From Hyphomicrobiales bacterium (GTDB lineage: Bacteria > Pseudomonadota > Alphaproteobacteria > Rhizobiales > Xanthobacteraceae): 64,000 nucleotides of DNA. Both the position numbers and the translations under genes were made by a program. This document shows positions 51,851-62,656 of the stretch, one piece after another (within the stretch, counting starts at the first letter, position 1; every line of letters starts with the position of its first letter). Location of the stretch: contig JACESF010000013.1 of NCBI GenBank assembly GCA_013911975.1, positions 1 to 64,000 of the forward strand, written 5' to 3'. Under the pieces are notes generated by a model, which worked only from the letters and a program-made list of their open reading frames with translations, made no database searches and had not been told where the DNA came from.

Positions 51851-52206
51851 TGGCGCTCCAGACCTATCGCGGAAGCTGCCAGTGCGGCGCGGTGCGGTTC
51901 GAGGCCGGGCTCGATCTCGATCGCACCGTCACCTGCAACTGCTCGCGCTGCCGACGGCTCGGGTCCATCCTCGCCTTCACCCCGCCCGAGGGCTTCGTGC
52001 TGGAAAGCGGGGAGGGGGAGCTGAGCGACTATCTCTTCAACAGGCAGGTGGTCCGGCACCGGTTCTGCCGCGTCTGCGGCATCGAGCCGTTCGCGCGCGG
52101 CGCGAAGCCGGACGGCACGCCGATGATCGCGGTCAATGTCCGCTGCCTGGAGGGCGTGGACCCGCGCGCCCTCACTCCCACCTTTCATGATGGCGCGAGC
52201 GCCTGA
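51850..52206 (+). CDS. GFA-family (CENP-V/GFA) zinc protein inside the urease operon
   Basis: The 118-residue protein has the GFA fold: [11 protein letters not shown] at about residue 8, [10 protein letters not shown] near residue 35 and FCRVCG near residue 75, which would hold zinc. The best known member, Gfa, helps glutathione react with formaldehyde, but most family proteins have no known role. It starts on the last base of the ureAB stop (TGATG) and is followed by ureC after seven bases, so it is cotranslated with urease subunits. That context is unusual. Confidence 0.85.
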   Translation: MALQTYRGSCQCGAVRFEAGLDLDRTVTCNCSRCRRLGSILAFTPPEGFVLESGEGELSDYLFNRQVVRHRFCRVCGIEPFARGAKPDGTPMIAVNVRCLEGVDPRALTPTFHDGASA

Positions 52207-52213
52207 GGCCACG

Positions 52214-53926
<1,713 letters not shown>

Positions 53927-53935
53927 GGTGGGCAG

Positions 53936-54631
53936 ATGACGAATTGTTTCAACGATCTCATCAAAAATATAAATAAAGATTTATTAGATAAATCTGGTTC
54001 TGTATTTTATACAGGGGCGGATGCATTTTCCAAAAAATCAAGATTTTATATTTTAGGGTCTAATCCCGGAGGGTGTCCGGAAAAATTGAGTGAGTTTACT
54101 ATTAGAAAAAATATCTCTGAATACTATGATAAGAGATCTTATTCTGCGTTTGAAGATGAGTCTTGGAATTCGTCCGATGTTGGGGGTTCTCCAGTGCAGC
54201 GTCGTGTGCGTTATCTTCTTAGTAAAATAGAAATTTCCCCTAAATCTGTTCCTGCAAGTAATGTGATTTTTGTTAGATCGAAAAGGGAGAAAGACCTATC
54301 TTCGGAAAGGGAATATTTTTTGGATATGTGCTGGCCTTTTCATAAGGCCGTTATTGATCGTTTGGAGGTTGAGATAGTTATCTGTATGGGGCGTGTTGCT
54401 GGGCGTTGGGTAAGAACTATGCTTGGGGCTAATGATTATGTTGGATGTTTTCGCGAAAAGAATCTCCGAGGGTGGAAAAGCGAAATATACGCAAATTCGG
54501 CTGGTGTTTATGTATTGGGCTTGACGCATCCGAGCGTTGCAGATTGGTGTTCGGCTCCGGCAGATCCTTCGCCGCTATTGAGGCGGTTGTACGATAAGCT
54601 TGAGATGTCCCCCAAAGAGGTGTGTTTGTGA
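53936..54631 (+). CDS. AT-rich uracil-DNA glycosylase-like protein
   Basis: The 231-residue protein has the two hallmark regions of the UDG-like superfamily: YILGSNPGG near residue 38 and LGLTHPSVADW near residue 200. They resemble the GxxPG and HPS motifs of bacterial uracil-DNA glycosylases. The middle part is not one I recognise. Composition is about 40% GC by eye, against well over 65% for every neighbour, and it uses TTA, ATA and AGA codons that are rare here. The ATG lies nine bases after the ureC stop, after GAGGTGG. These facts point to recent transfer into the operon. The substrate is unknown. Confidence 0.75.
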   Translation: MTNCFNDLIKNINKDLLDKSGSVFYTGADAFSKKSRFYILGSNPGGCPEKLSEFTIRKNISEYYDKRSYSAFEDESWNSSDVGGSPVQRRVRYLLSKIEISPKSVPASNVIFVRSKREKDLSSEREYFLDMCWPFHKAVIDRLEVEIVICMGRVAGRWVRTMLGANDYVGCFREKNLRGWKSEIYANSAGVYVLGLTHPSVADWCSAPADPSPLLRRLYDKLEMSPKEVCL

Positions 54632-54818
54632 TCCGCGCCACCGCCATCGTCTGCCGCCCCGCCGTGAAAGAGGAGTAGGCGGCGGATACCGTGGTGCTCG
54701 ATCCTCAGGCCACTATCGCCGCCGCCTCGTGATGACCGGCCAAAAGGGCACCCAGTTCCTGCTGGACCTGGAGAAGGCGACCGTGGCGCCCATGGCGCAG
54801 CGCTATTTCCTGTTCTGA
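54628..54818 (+). pseudogene. Decayed ureE head joined to a second ureC tail
   Basis: The segment begins GTGATCCGCGCC and follows the ureE gene codon by codon (IRATAIVCRPAVKEE), then meets a TAG and a frameshift. It recovers as [18 protein letters not shown] and then switches to [10 protein letters not shown], the end of UreC, in frame to a TGA. The ureC-like part differs from the real ureC end at two of its last 30 bases. The joint (ureE head before ureC tail) is what a tandem duplication of the ureC-to-ureE segment would leave. Confidence 0.88.
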
Positions 54819-54890
54819 CCGCATCGGCTGGAACCGCGAGGCGGGAGGCGGCATTTGGGGACGTTGGCAAACCCACCCTGGAGGAAGCCG

Positions 54891-55454
54891 ATGCCCGCCA
54901 AATCATCCAATGTGCGCAAGCTCTCGAAGCCCAATCCTGCTACCCGGGCCGCGCCCGCCGCCCTCGCCACCCCGAGCGACCTCGACGAAGACAAGATCGC
55001 CAAGGTCGGCGAGGCGGTGAACCGGCTGCTGGCCGACACCTTCGTTCTTCATCTGAAGACGAAGAATTGCCACTGGCATGTGCGCGGCCCCCATTTCCGC
55101 GACTACCACCTGCTGCTGGACGAGCAGGCCGCCGATATCGCCCTTGCCATCGATCCGCTGGCCGAGCGCGTCCGCAAGCTCGGCCGCGAGACCGTGCACA
55201 GCTATGCCGAGGTGTTGGCGCTGGCCACGCTCAAGGAGAGCGAAAGCCGGGACCTCACCGCGCAGGAGATGGTGGCCGAGCTGATCGCCGACAATCGTAC
55301 CGTGATCGCCGCCCTGCGCGAAACTCATGACCTGTGCGACGACGCCGGGGACATTGCCACCGCCAGCCTCCTGGAAGAATATGTGGACGCAGCCGAAAAG
55401 CGGCTGTGGTTCCTGTTCGAGACCAGCAAGGGCCGCGAACAGCAGGCTTCCTGA
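54891..55454 (+). CDS. Dps family ferritin-like protein
   Basis: The 187-residue protein has a 25-residue basic N-terminal arm (MPAKSSNVRKLSKPNPATRA) that could bind DNA. The Dps core follows with TKNCHWHVRGPHF and LLLDEQAADIALAIDPLAER, the ferroxidase-site segments. The start at 54891 follows GGAGGAAG. Dps proteins store iron as ferric mineral and shield DNA from peroxide. It lies inside the urease operon between the scar and ureE, an odd place. No own promoter is evident; expression probably follows the operon. Confidence 0.88.
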   Translation: MPAKSSNVRKLSKPNPATRAAPAALATPSDLDEDKIAKVGEAVNRLLADTFVLHLKTKNCHWHVRGPHFRDYHLLLDEQAADIALAIDPLAERVRKLGRETVHSYAEVLALATLKESESRDLTAQEMVAELIADNRTVIAALRETHDLCDDAGDIATASLLEEYVDAAEKRLWFLFETSKGREQQAS

Positions 55455-55502
55455 CACACCGCCATTCGGGCGGCGGCGTGCGGGAGGCGCAGTGGAGTTC
55501 AT

Positions 55503-56315
55503 ATGATCCGCGCCACCAGCATCGTCCGCCGCCCCGCCGTGAAAGAGGAGCGGGTGGTGGACACTGTCGTGCTCGACCATCAGGCGCGCCATCGCCGCCG
55601 CATCGTCATGACCGGCCAGAAGGGCACCCAGTTTCTGCTGGATCTGGAGAAGGCCTCGGTTCTGGACCATGGCGACGCCGTGCGCCTGGAGGATGACCGG
55701 CTGGTGCGGGTGGAGGCGGCGCCGGAACAGCTCATCGAGGTGCGCACCTCCAGCCCCTTGCGGCTTCTGAAGGCCGCGTGGCACCTGGGCAACCGCCATG
55801 TGCCGGCCGAGATCACCGAGGAGGCGATCTATTTCGCGCACGACCATGTGCTGCTGGAAATGGTGCGCGGCCTCGGCGCACAGGCGACGCCCGTGGAGCG
55901 GCCGTTCCGCCCCGAGAAGGGCGCCTATGAGGCGGCGGAAGCCCATGGCGGGCACGGCCACCACGACCACGATCACGGGCATCATGACCATGGCCATGCC
56001 GGGCATGTGCATGGCCCGGGCTGCGGGCACGACCATGCCCATGGCCATGCCCATTCGCATGCCGGTTCCCATTCCCATGGCGCGCACGAGCACAGCACGC
56101 ACGAGCATGGGGCGCACGAGCACGGGCCGGGCTGCGCCCATGACTATGCTCACGATCACGGGCATTCTCACGCCCATTCGCACGCCCACGCGGAAGCGCA
56201 TTCCCACGGGGAGGCGCAGTCCCACGCGCACGCTCATGCGGAGGCCCACGACCACGACCACGACCACGCTCACGGCGATGGCTGCGGCTGCGGGCATCAT
56301 CATAAGCATGGCTGA
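55503..56315 (+). CDS. ureE: Urease accessory protein UreE with long His-rich tail
   Basis: The 270-residue nickel metallochaperone has the UreE N-domain ([20 protein letters not shown]) and central domain ([39 protein letters not shown]), then a tail of about 120 residues built of HxH, GHDH and AHSH units with roughly 48 histidines. This is several times longer than the usual short His tail and would bind many nickel ions. The first 50 codons are mirrored by the scar at 54628-54818. It overlaps ureF by eight bases. Confidence 0.94.
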   Translation: MIRATSIVRRPAVKEERVVDTVVLDHQARHRRRIVMTGQKGTQFLLDLEKASVLDHGDAVRLEDDRLVRVEAAPEQLIEVRTSSPLRLLKAAWHLGNRHVPAEITEEAIYFAHDHVLLEMVRGLGAQATPVERPFRPEKGAYEAAEAHGGHGHHDHDHGHHDHGHAGHVHGPGCGHDHAHGHAHSHAGSHSHGAHEHSTHEHGAHEHGPGCAHDYAHDHGHSHAHSHAHAEAHSHGEAQSHAHAHAEAHDHDHDHAHGDGCGCGHHHKHG

Positions 56316-57008
56316 CGGGGGCGCCGACACGGCGGGAGGGCTCGGCCTCCTGCCCCTGTTCGCCTGGTTGTCGCCCGCCTTTCCGGTGGGCGGCTATGCC
56401 TATTCCCACGCGCTCGAATGGGCAGTGGAGGCGGGCGACGTCCGCGACGAGGAGAGCCTCGCCGCTTGGCTTTCGGACCTGCTGGTCCTCGGCTTCGCGC
56501 GCAGCGACGGCATTCTTCTCTCGCTCGCCTTCGATGCCGCCGTGGCGGGCGACACCCAGCGCCTCGCCGAGGTGAACGCGCTGGCCGTGGCGCTGGCGCC
56601 CTCCGCCGAATTGCGGCTGGAGACCTGCCAGCAGGGGCGCAGCTTCCTGGACGCGGTGGCCGCCTCCTGGCCCCATCCGGCCTTGGCGCGCCTCGTGCCC
56701 GCCTTCGCGGGCGAGGTGGCCTATCCGGTGGCGGTGGGCACGGCGGCGGCGGTCCATGGCCTGCCCAAGGGGGAGGTGGTGCCCGCCTTCCTCCAGGCGC
56801 TGATGCAGGCGCTGGTGTCCGCCGCGCTGCGGCTCGCGCCCATCGGCCAGACCACGGGCATGCGCGTGCTCGCCGCCCTGGCGCCCGCCATCATGGCGCT
56901 GGCCGCCGAAATCCCCGGCCTCGGCGAGGACGATCTCGGCACCGCCACCTTCCGGGCCGACCTCGGCTCGTTCCGTCACGAAACCCAATATACGAGGTTG
57001 TTCCGCTC

Positions 57009-57012
<4 letters not shown>
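56308..57012 (+). CDS. ureF: Urease accessory protein UreF
   Basis: The 234-residue all-helical protein activates UreG GTPase in the UreDFG complex. [21 protein letters not shown] and [15 protein letters not shown] fit the family. The ATG lies inside the end of ureE (ATGGCTGA), and the stop overlaps the ureG start (ATGA), so all three are coupled. Confidence 0.93.
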
Positions 57013-57635
<623 letters not shown>

Positions 57636-57642
57636 CGCCCCT

Positions 57643-58053
57643 TCAGATGTGGGCGGGCTCGCGCGCCGGGCGGTTCGCCGGGGCGGGCGAGGGCCCGTCG
57701 AGCGCGCGGCGCACCGCGTCCACGATCACCGCGCCGGTATAGGGCTTGGGCACCTGCCGGGCGCTGGCGAAGGCGGGCGGCAGGGGCGCGCTGCCCACCA
57801 TGCCGCTGCAGAAGATCAGCGGGATGCCGCGCTCCATGAGGATCTCGGCCGCCTCGAAGACCGGTTCCCCGCGCAGATTGACGTCGAGGATGGCGACGTC
57901 CGCTTCCACGTCCTGGGCGAGATGGCGCGCTTCCGCCAGCGTGCCGGCCGGGCCGATCACGGTGCCGCCCTGCGCCCGCAAGCTCTCCTCGAGGCTGAGC
58001 GCCACCAAAAGCTCGTCCTCGACGATGAGAATCCGCTTCCCCGACAGATCCAT
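57643..58053 (-). CDS. Single-domain response regulator
   Basis: The 136-residue protein is one receiver domain: MDLSGKRILIVEDELLVA with the acidic pair, the phosphoacceptor aspartate in AILDVNLRGEP near residue 54, and the lysine in RQVPKPYT. No output domain follows; the tail is proline-rich. Such proteins act by phosphorylation-controlled binding to partners. No sensor kinase gene is in the window. It converges on ureG. Confidence 0.9.
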   Translation of the reverse strand: MDLSGKRILIVEDELLVALSLEESLRAQGGTVIGPAGTLAEARHLAQDVEADVAILDVNLRGEPVFEAAEILMERGIPLIFCSGMVGSAPLPPAFASARQVPKPYTGAVIVDAVRRALDGPSPAPANRPAREPAHI

Positions 58054-58190
58054 GGTCGCTCGACCTTTCCCCAGTGGTTCGCGCCATAACGGAGGAACCC
58101 TTGCCTCGGTTCCCGGCTGGAGAAGCGAAACGCCGGGGCGGGCGATTTTGATCCGCCCTGTGGCCGAAACGCACGGCATCGCCGCCACCA

Positions 58191-58222
58191 AAGCAAAACG
58201 CCACGGCCGGGAGGCCGTGGCG
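58191..58222 (-). terminator. Rho-independent terminator of efp
   Basis: CGCCACGGCC and GGCCGTGGCG form a ten-pair stem around four bases; on the minus strand TTTTGCTTT follows. Confidence 0.85.
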
Positions 58223-58250
58223 TCGAAGGCGCAGCAAGAGAGGGCGAAGG

Positions 58251-58820
58251 TCAGTCCTTCGCGCGCTCCACATAGGAGGCGTCGGCGGTCATGATGACCA
58301 CGCGGGTGCCCGCGGCGACGTGGGGGGGCACCATGGTGCGCACGCCGTTGGAGAGCATGGCCGGCTTGTAGGAGGAGGAGGCCGTCTGCCCCTTCACCGT
58401 GGGCTCGGTGTCCACGATCTCCAGCGTCACGCGCTGGGGCAGCTCGATGGCGATGGGAACGCCGTTGTGCAGGGACAGCATGCACTCCATGCCTTCCTGC
58501 AAATAGACCTTCTGGTCGCCGATCACGTCCTCGGGCACCGCCACCTGGTCGTAGCTTTCCGGGTTCATGAAGGTGAAGCCGTCGCTGTCCTGGTAGAGGT
58601 AGGTGTGCGGCCGGTCTTCCACGAAGGCGCGCTCCACCTGCTCGGTGGTGCGGTAGCGCACGGAGATCTTCACGCTGTCGGAAATGCGGCGCAGGTCCAT
58701 CTGCGTGACGGGGGTGCCCTTGCCGGGGTGGATGTTCTCGGCGCTCAGGACGACGTAGAGCCTGTCGTCGATATCGACCACATTGCCTTTGCGCAGAGAG
58801 CTGGCGATAACCTTGACCAC
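58251..58820 (-). CDS. efp: Elongation factor P
   Basis: The 189-residue factor helps ribosomes pass polyproline runs. The KOW-like N-terminal domain, the central domain and the C-terminal OB domain are all present. The loop HPGKGTP holds the lysine that EpmA modifies with beta-lysine in EF-P of this type. The start is a GTG after AAGGAAG. It lies divergent to epmA; no epmB is in the window. Confidence 0.96.
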   Translation of the reverse strand: MVKVIASSLRKGNVVDIDDRLYVVLSAENIHPGKGTPVTQMDLRRISDSVKISVRYRTTEQVERAFVEDRPHTYLYQDSDGFTFMNPESYDQVAVPEDVIGDQKVYLQEGMECMLSLHNGVPIAIELPQRVTLEIVDTEPTVKGQTASSSYKPAMLSNGVRTMVPPHVAAGTRVVIMTADASYVERAKD

Positions 58821-58960
58821 GTCACGTCTTCCTTAAAGATAGGGCGGCGGGCCGCCGCTTGCGTTGGCGCGCACCATAGCGATCTTCGCGACTTTCGCCA
58901 GTCTCCCCGCGCGGATTTCAGGCCGCGCATGGCTTTTCGCAGGACAAGACCCCCGTATCC

Positions 58961-60013
58961 ATGATCAGCCCATCGTCTCCGAGCCCCTGGTGGGACAAGT
59001 CCGTGCACGCTGACCGGCGCCCCTTCCTCCTCGCCCGCCAGCGCATCGCCGCCGCCGTGCGCGGTTACTTCGCGGCCGAGGACTTCCTCGAGGTGGAGAC
59101 GCCGGTTCTCCAGGTCTCGCCCGGCAACGAGGCGCACCTGCACGCCTTCGCCACCGCCTGGCATGCGCCGGACGGCCGGGTCGCGCCCTATTACCTGCGC
59201 ACCTCGCCGGAATTCGCCGCCAAGAAGCTGCTGGCGGCGGGCGAGGCGCGGATCTTCGAACTGGCCCGCGTGTTCCGCGACCGGGAGCGGGGGCGGGCGC
59301 ACCATCCGGAATTCACCATGCTGGAATGGTACCGCGCGGGAGCCCCCTACGAGGCACTGATGGAGGATTGCGCGCGCCTCCTCGCCCTCGCCGCGCGGGC
59401 GGGCGGGGTGTCGGCCTTCTCCTACAGGGGCGTGGTGTGCGACCCCTTCGCCGAGCCGGAGCGGGTGACGCTGGTTCAAGCGTTCGACGCCTATGCGGGC
59501 ATCGACCTGTCGCGCTTCCTCGCCGCGCCGGGCACGGAGCCCGAGGCGGCGCCCTTCGCGGCGGCCGCGCAGGCGGCGGGCATCCGCGTCGCTGGCGACG
59601 ATAGCTGGGCGGACGTGTTCTCCCGGGTGCTGGTGGAGCGGGTGGAGCCCCGGCTGGGGCAGGGGCGGGCGACGCTCTTGTGCGAATATCCCACCAGCGA
59701 GGCGGCCCTGGCGCGCCCCAAGCCCGGCGATCCGCGCGTGGCGGAGCGGTTCGAGCTTTATGCCTGCGGCCTGGAACTGGCCAATGCGTTCGGCGAGCTG
59801 ACCGACCCGGTCGAGCAGCGCCGCCGCTTCGAGGTGGAGATGGCGGAGAAGGCGCGCATCTATGGCGAGCGCTATCCGCTAGACGAGGGGTTCCTGGCCG
59901 CGCTGGCGCACATGCCGCCGGCCAGCGGCTGCGCGCTCGGCTTCGACCGCCTCGTCATGCTGGCGGCTGGGGGGCGCGCCATCGAGGATGTGCTCTGGGC
60001 GCCCGTGGAATGA
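58961..60013 (+). CDS. epmA: EF-P beta-lysyltransferase (EpmA/GenX)
   Basis: The 350-residue class II lysyl-tRNA-synthetase-like enzyme lacks the tRNA anticodon domain. It activates a lysine derivative and attaches it to EF-P. Motifs include FLEVETPVLQVSPGNEAHL, YYLRTSPEFAAKKLL, RDRERGRAHHPEFTMLEWYR, ANAFGELTDP, and GCALGFDRLVML. It stands 140 bp divergent from efp, its substrate gene, and the two probably share a control region. Confidence 0.94.
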   Translation: MISPSSPSPWWDKSVHADRRPFLLARQRIAAAVRGYFAAEDFLEVETPVLQVSPGNEAHLHAFATAWHAPDGRVAPYYLRTSPEFAAKKLLAAGEARIFELARVFRDRERGRAHHPEFTMLEWYRAGAPYEALMEDCARLLALAARAGGVSAFSYRGVVCDPFAEPERVTLVQAFDAYAGIDLSRFLAAPGTEPEAAPFAAAAQAAGIRVAGDDSWADVFSRVLVERVEPRLGQGRATLLCEYPTSEAALARPKPGDPRVAERFELYACGLELANAFGELTDPVEQRRRFEVEMAEKARIYGERYPLDEGFLAALAHMPPASGCALGFDRLVMLAAGGRAIEDVLWAPVE

Positions 60014-60028
60014 GGGACGCCCCGCCGG

Positions 60029-61186
60029 TCAGCGGGGAAACTGGAGCGCGGGCGTCACGCCGCTGATCTGGATGTCGCCGAACTCCACCGTGCCGGGCAC
60101 CTGCCCGTTGCTCTGGGCGACCGACTGCTCCACGCTCTGGCGCAACTGGCCGCGCAGGCCCGCGAGCTGGGCGAACTTGCCGTGGTTGAGGCCGTCGCCC
60201 TCGGACTTCACGTCCGTCATGTCCACCACCACGGCGCCCAGCGCCACCAGTTCGGCGTCGTTCTTATAGGCGCCCAGGCGCTGCTTGCCGCCGGCGATGA
60301 GATCGGAAATGCCCAGCGCCTTGTCGTCGCGCGAGACGATGACGACGAAGGGCTTGGCGGGCTTGCCGAACCGCTTCAACTGCGACTTGAACACGTCCAC
60401 GTCGATGTCCGGCGCCGCCAGGATGATGTTGCCCACGCGGCTCGGCGGCAGCATGGAATTGTCGATCTTCATCTGGCGCAATGCCTCCACCGTCACCCAA
60501 TTGCCCATGGAATGGGCCATGATGTTGATGTGCTCGGCATTGCTCTGGGCCACCAAAGCGAGGGTCTTCTCCAGGTCGTCGCGGGCGGCGGTGGCGCTGT
60601 TGTTGTCGTAGACATAGTCCTCGGTCTTGCCGCGCGAGGCCCAGGTGAACAGCACCGGCACGGCGGTGGCGTCGGCGTCGTGCGCCATCTGGGTGAGGCG
60701 GTAGAGCGCCTCCGCGAACATGGTGTTGTAGCCGTGGACGAAGACGAAGACGTCCTTCTGCCCCTTGGGGCGCTTGGCCAGCTCCGCGTTCAGCTCCTGC
60801 ACGAACTGGGCGTCCGTGTCCTTGTAGATGGCCTCGTGCACCACCATGTCGGTCGCCGGGTTGCCCGGCGCCTGGCGCGGCCATTCGATGGCGCCCGTCT
60901 TGTGGGTGGGGGGCACGGTCAGCGTCACGGTGGCGAAGTCCAGCCCCTCGCCGCGCTCGCCGTTGAACAGCACGCCGGGATGGATGTCGCGCGCCCGGGT
61001 GGTCGCCACCAGCACCTTGCGCGGCGTGGCTCCCGGGGCCTCCGCGAGGGAGGGGACCAGGGCATCCGGCCCGGGCCGGGACGCGCAGCCCCCGAGGGCG
61101 AGTGCGCAGGCCAGCAGCACGGCCGGCAAGCCAAGCGTCCGCAATGCCATGCGGCTTTGCGCCGAAGACACGTTCTCACCCTGCAC
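60029..61186 (-). CDS. DUF900-type alpha/beta hydrolase lipoprotein
   Basis: The 385-residue protein has a lipoprotein signal with the lipobox LGGC, then a DUF900 alpha/beta-hydrolase domain: VFVFVHGYNTMFAEAL, LFTWASRGKTEDYVYD and the nucleophile elbow MAHSMGNW. It is probably anchored in the membrane facing the periplasm. The GTG start at 61186 has AAAGGG upstream; ATG 61150 would give a shorter signal. The substrate is unknown. The gene converges on epmA. Confidence 0.86.
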   Translation of the reverse strand: MQGENVSSAQSRMALRTLGLPAVLLACALALGGCASRPGPDALVPSLAEAPGATPRKVLVATTRARDIHPGVLFNGERGEGLDFATVTLTVPPTHKTGAIEWPRQAPGNPATDMVVHEAIYKDTDAQFVQELNAELAKRPKGQKDVFVFVHGYNTMFAEALYRLTQMAHDADATAVPVLFTWASRGKTEDYVYDNNSATAARDDLEKTLALVAQSNAEHINIMAHSMGNWVTVEALRQMKIDNSMLPPSRVGNIILAAPDIDVDVFKSQLKRFGKPAKPFVVIVSRDDKALGISDLIAGGKQRLGAYKNDAELVALGAVVVDMTDVKSEGDGLNHGKFAQLAGLRGQLRQSVEQSVAQSNGQVPGTVEFGDIQISGVTPALQFPR

Positions 61187-61296
61187 CGATCACCCTTTCC
61201 CGTCTCCCGGCGCACACCATATCAATTTCGGCCCGGCGCCACGACATGGGGATTTTTGGCCTTCGCCCGCGCTTGGCGTGTTTCTTGCCAGCAACC

Positions 61297-61333
61297 GTGC
61301 GCCCCGCGTCGGCGCGGGGTTCCGCACGTTTTG
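61297..61333 (+). terminator. Candidate stem-loop with T-run upstream of the Nudix gene
   Basis: GTGCG-CCCCGCG pairs with CGCGGGG-CGCAC with a small bulge and is followed by TTTTG. It points rightward in a region with no protein gene ahead of it, so it may end a small RNA or be an attenuator in the Nudix leader. Confidence 0.4.
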
Positions 61334-61399
61334 TTGAGCGGTTTAGACAATTTCCCTGACGGAGGGTGAATGTGACAACCGATCGGTGGATAATACCTG

Positions 61400-62179
61400 A
61401 TGCCCCGTCCGCCTGATTCGTCCGCGGGTCGCCGCGTCCAATATGCAGCCTTGCCCTACCGCCAGCGGCAGGATGGGGAGGTGCAGGTGCGCCTCATCAC
61501 CTCGCGGGAAACCCGCCGCTGGGTGCTGCCCAAGGGCTGGCCCATGAAGGACATCGCGCCCCACAAGGCGGCCGCGCGGGAGGCTTTCGAGGAAGCGGGC
61601 CTGATCGGCTCCACCTCGCGCACCGCCATCGGCCTCTACACCTACGAGAAGCGCCTGTCGCCCATCCGCAGCGTGACCTGTGACGTGCTGGTGTTTCCCA
61701 TGAAGGTGAAGCGCTACCTGAAGAAGTGGCCGGAGCGCAGCCAGCGCATCGGCTTCTGGTTCACGGTGGAAAGCGCCGCCGCCGCCGTGCAGGAAGAGGA
61801 ATTGAAGGACCTCATCCTGCGCTTCGGCGCCATCATGGCCGACCGCTACGCCGCCAAGCAGGAAGCGAAGCAGGCCAAGGCGCTGGAAGCGCAGGCGCTC
61901 CAGGCCGCGGACGGCGCGGACGCCAAAGCTCCCTCCGGCAAGGGGCAGGGCCGCAAGGACGGTGGGATGAAGAAGGCCCAGGCGAAGGCCGCTTCGGCGA
62001 AGGCACCTGCGCCCGAGGCACCGGGCAAGGCGCCCGCCGGTCCGCCGCTGGCGCCCCCCGGCGAACCGGGGGAGGGGAAGGCCAAGGGCGGCAAGCGCAA
62101 GGGCGTCCTGATCAAGCGGCGGGACGTGGAGCCGTCCGAGCCCGCAGGCATCCCCGCGCCCCTTCCGACGACCCACTGA
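61400..62179 (+). CDS. Nudix hydrolase with long low-complexity tail
   Basis: The 259-residue protein holds a Nudix domain in residues 1-150. The Nudix box begins GWPMKDIAP and continues AAREAFEEAGLIG, with the catalytic glutamates present. Residues about 155-259 form an Ala-, Lys- and Pro-rich tail (KAPAPEAPGKAPAG, GKAKGGKRKG) that is not part of the fold. The domain is of the inositol-polyphosphate or diadenosine-phosphatase type, but the substrate is unknown. Its ATG lacks a clear ribosome site. Confidence 0.85.
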   Translation: MPRPPDSSAGRRVQYAALPYRQRQDGEVQVRLITSRETRRWVLPKGWPMKDIAPHKAAAREAFEEAGLIGSTSRTAIGLYTYEKRLSPIRSVTCDVLVFPMKVKRYLKKWPERSQRIGFWFTVESAAAAVQEEELKDLILRFGAIMADRYAAKQEAKQAKALEAQALQAADGADAKAPSGKGQGRKDGGMKKAQAKAASAKAPAPEAPGKAPAGPPLAPPGEPGEGKAKGGKRKGVLIKRRDVEPSEPAGIPAPLPTTH

Positions 62180-62324
62180 GACGCGCCCGGCTCGCCGGGC
62201 GCACGGGTTTCGCTATCGGCCGTGCGCGCAGCCACGGCAATCGCGCGCGCGGTTTCCCGCACACGCCTCGGAATGCTCGCTGCGCTGTCGGCGCAGGGCC
62301 GTGACGGGCGCCATGCGCGGTGTC

Positions 62325-62362
62325 CCAACGAAAAACGGCCCGTCCGGGGGAGACGGGCCGTT
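62325..62362 (-). terminator. Rho-independent terminator of the DUF982 gene
   Basis: AACGGCCCGTC and GACGGGCCGTT form an eleven-pair stem. On the minus strand the stem ends in TTTTTCG. Confidence 0.85.
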
Positions 62363-62404
62363 CCGTAAGCTGCGCGTCCCGGGGCTGCGGGAGGCGCCGG
62401 GGTG

Positions 62405-62656
62405 TCACATGACGCGCCGGTGCGCGTCCGGGGTGAGCTTCATGGCTTCGGCGAACGTCTCGAACGCCAGCCAGGCGCGGCGCTTCAGGTCCGGCCGCGA
62501 GGCGGATTCCATCTGATCGAGCAGCATTTCCGCATGCTCGCCCACGGGATGGCTCCGCATGAAGGCGGCTGCATCCTCCAGTGAACGCAGCACGATGTTG
62601 GACCCCGACACATTGACTTTCAGGGGCGTGAGAGGTGCGTGAGCGTGATGATCCAT
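62405..62656 (-). CDS. DUF982-like small protein
   Basis: The 83-residue cytoplasmic protein starts MDHHAHAPLTPLKVN at ATG 62656, after GGAGG with eight bases between. The core (RSLEDAAAFMRSHP, then ASRPDLKRRAWLAFETFAEAMK) follows the DUF982 pattern of paired helices, found mostly in rhizobia and relatives. The role of the family is unknown. It is a single-gene transcript with a good terminator. Confidence 0.7.
   Translation of the reverse strand: MDHHAHAPLTPLKVNVSGSNIVLRSLEDAAAFMRSHPVGEHAEMLLDQMESASRPDLKRRAWLAFETFAEAMKLTPDAHRRVM

Noticed and set aside
54830-54865. General-stress (EcfG-type) promoter GGAAC...CGTT before the Dps gene
   Set aside because: The gap between the elements is 27 bases, while this class needs about 16-17.
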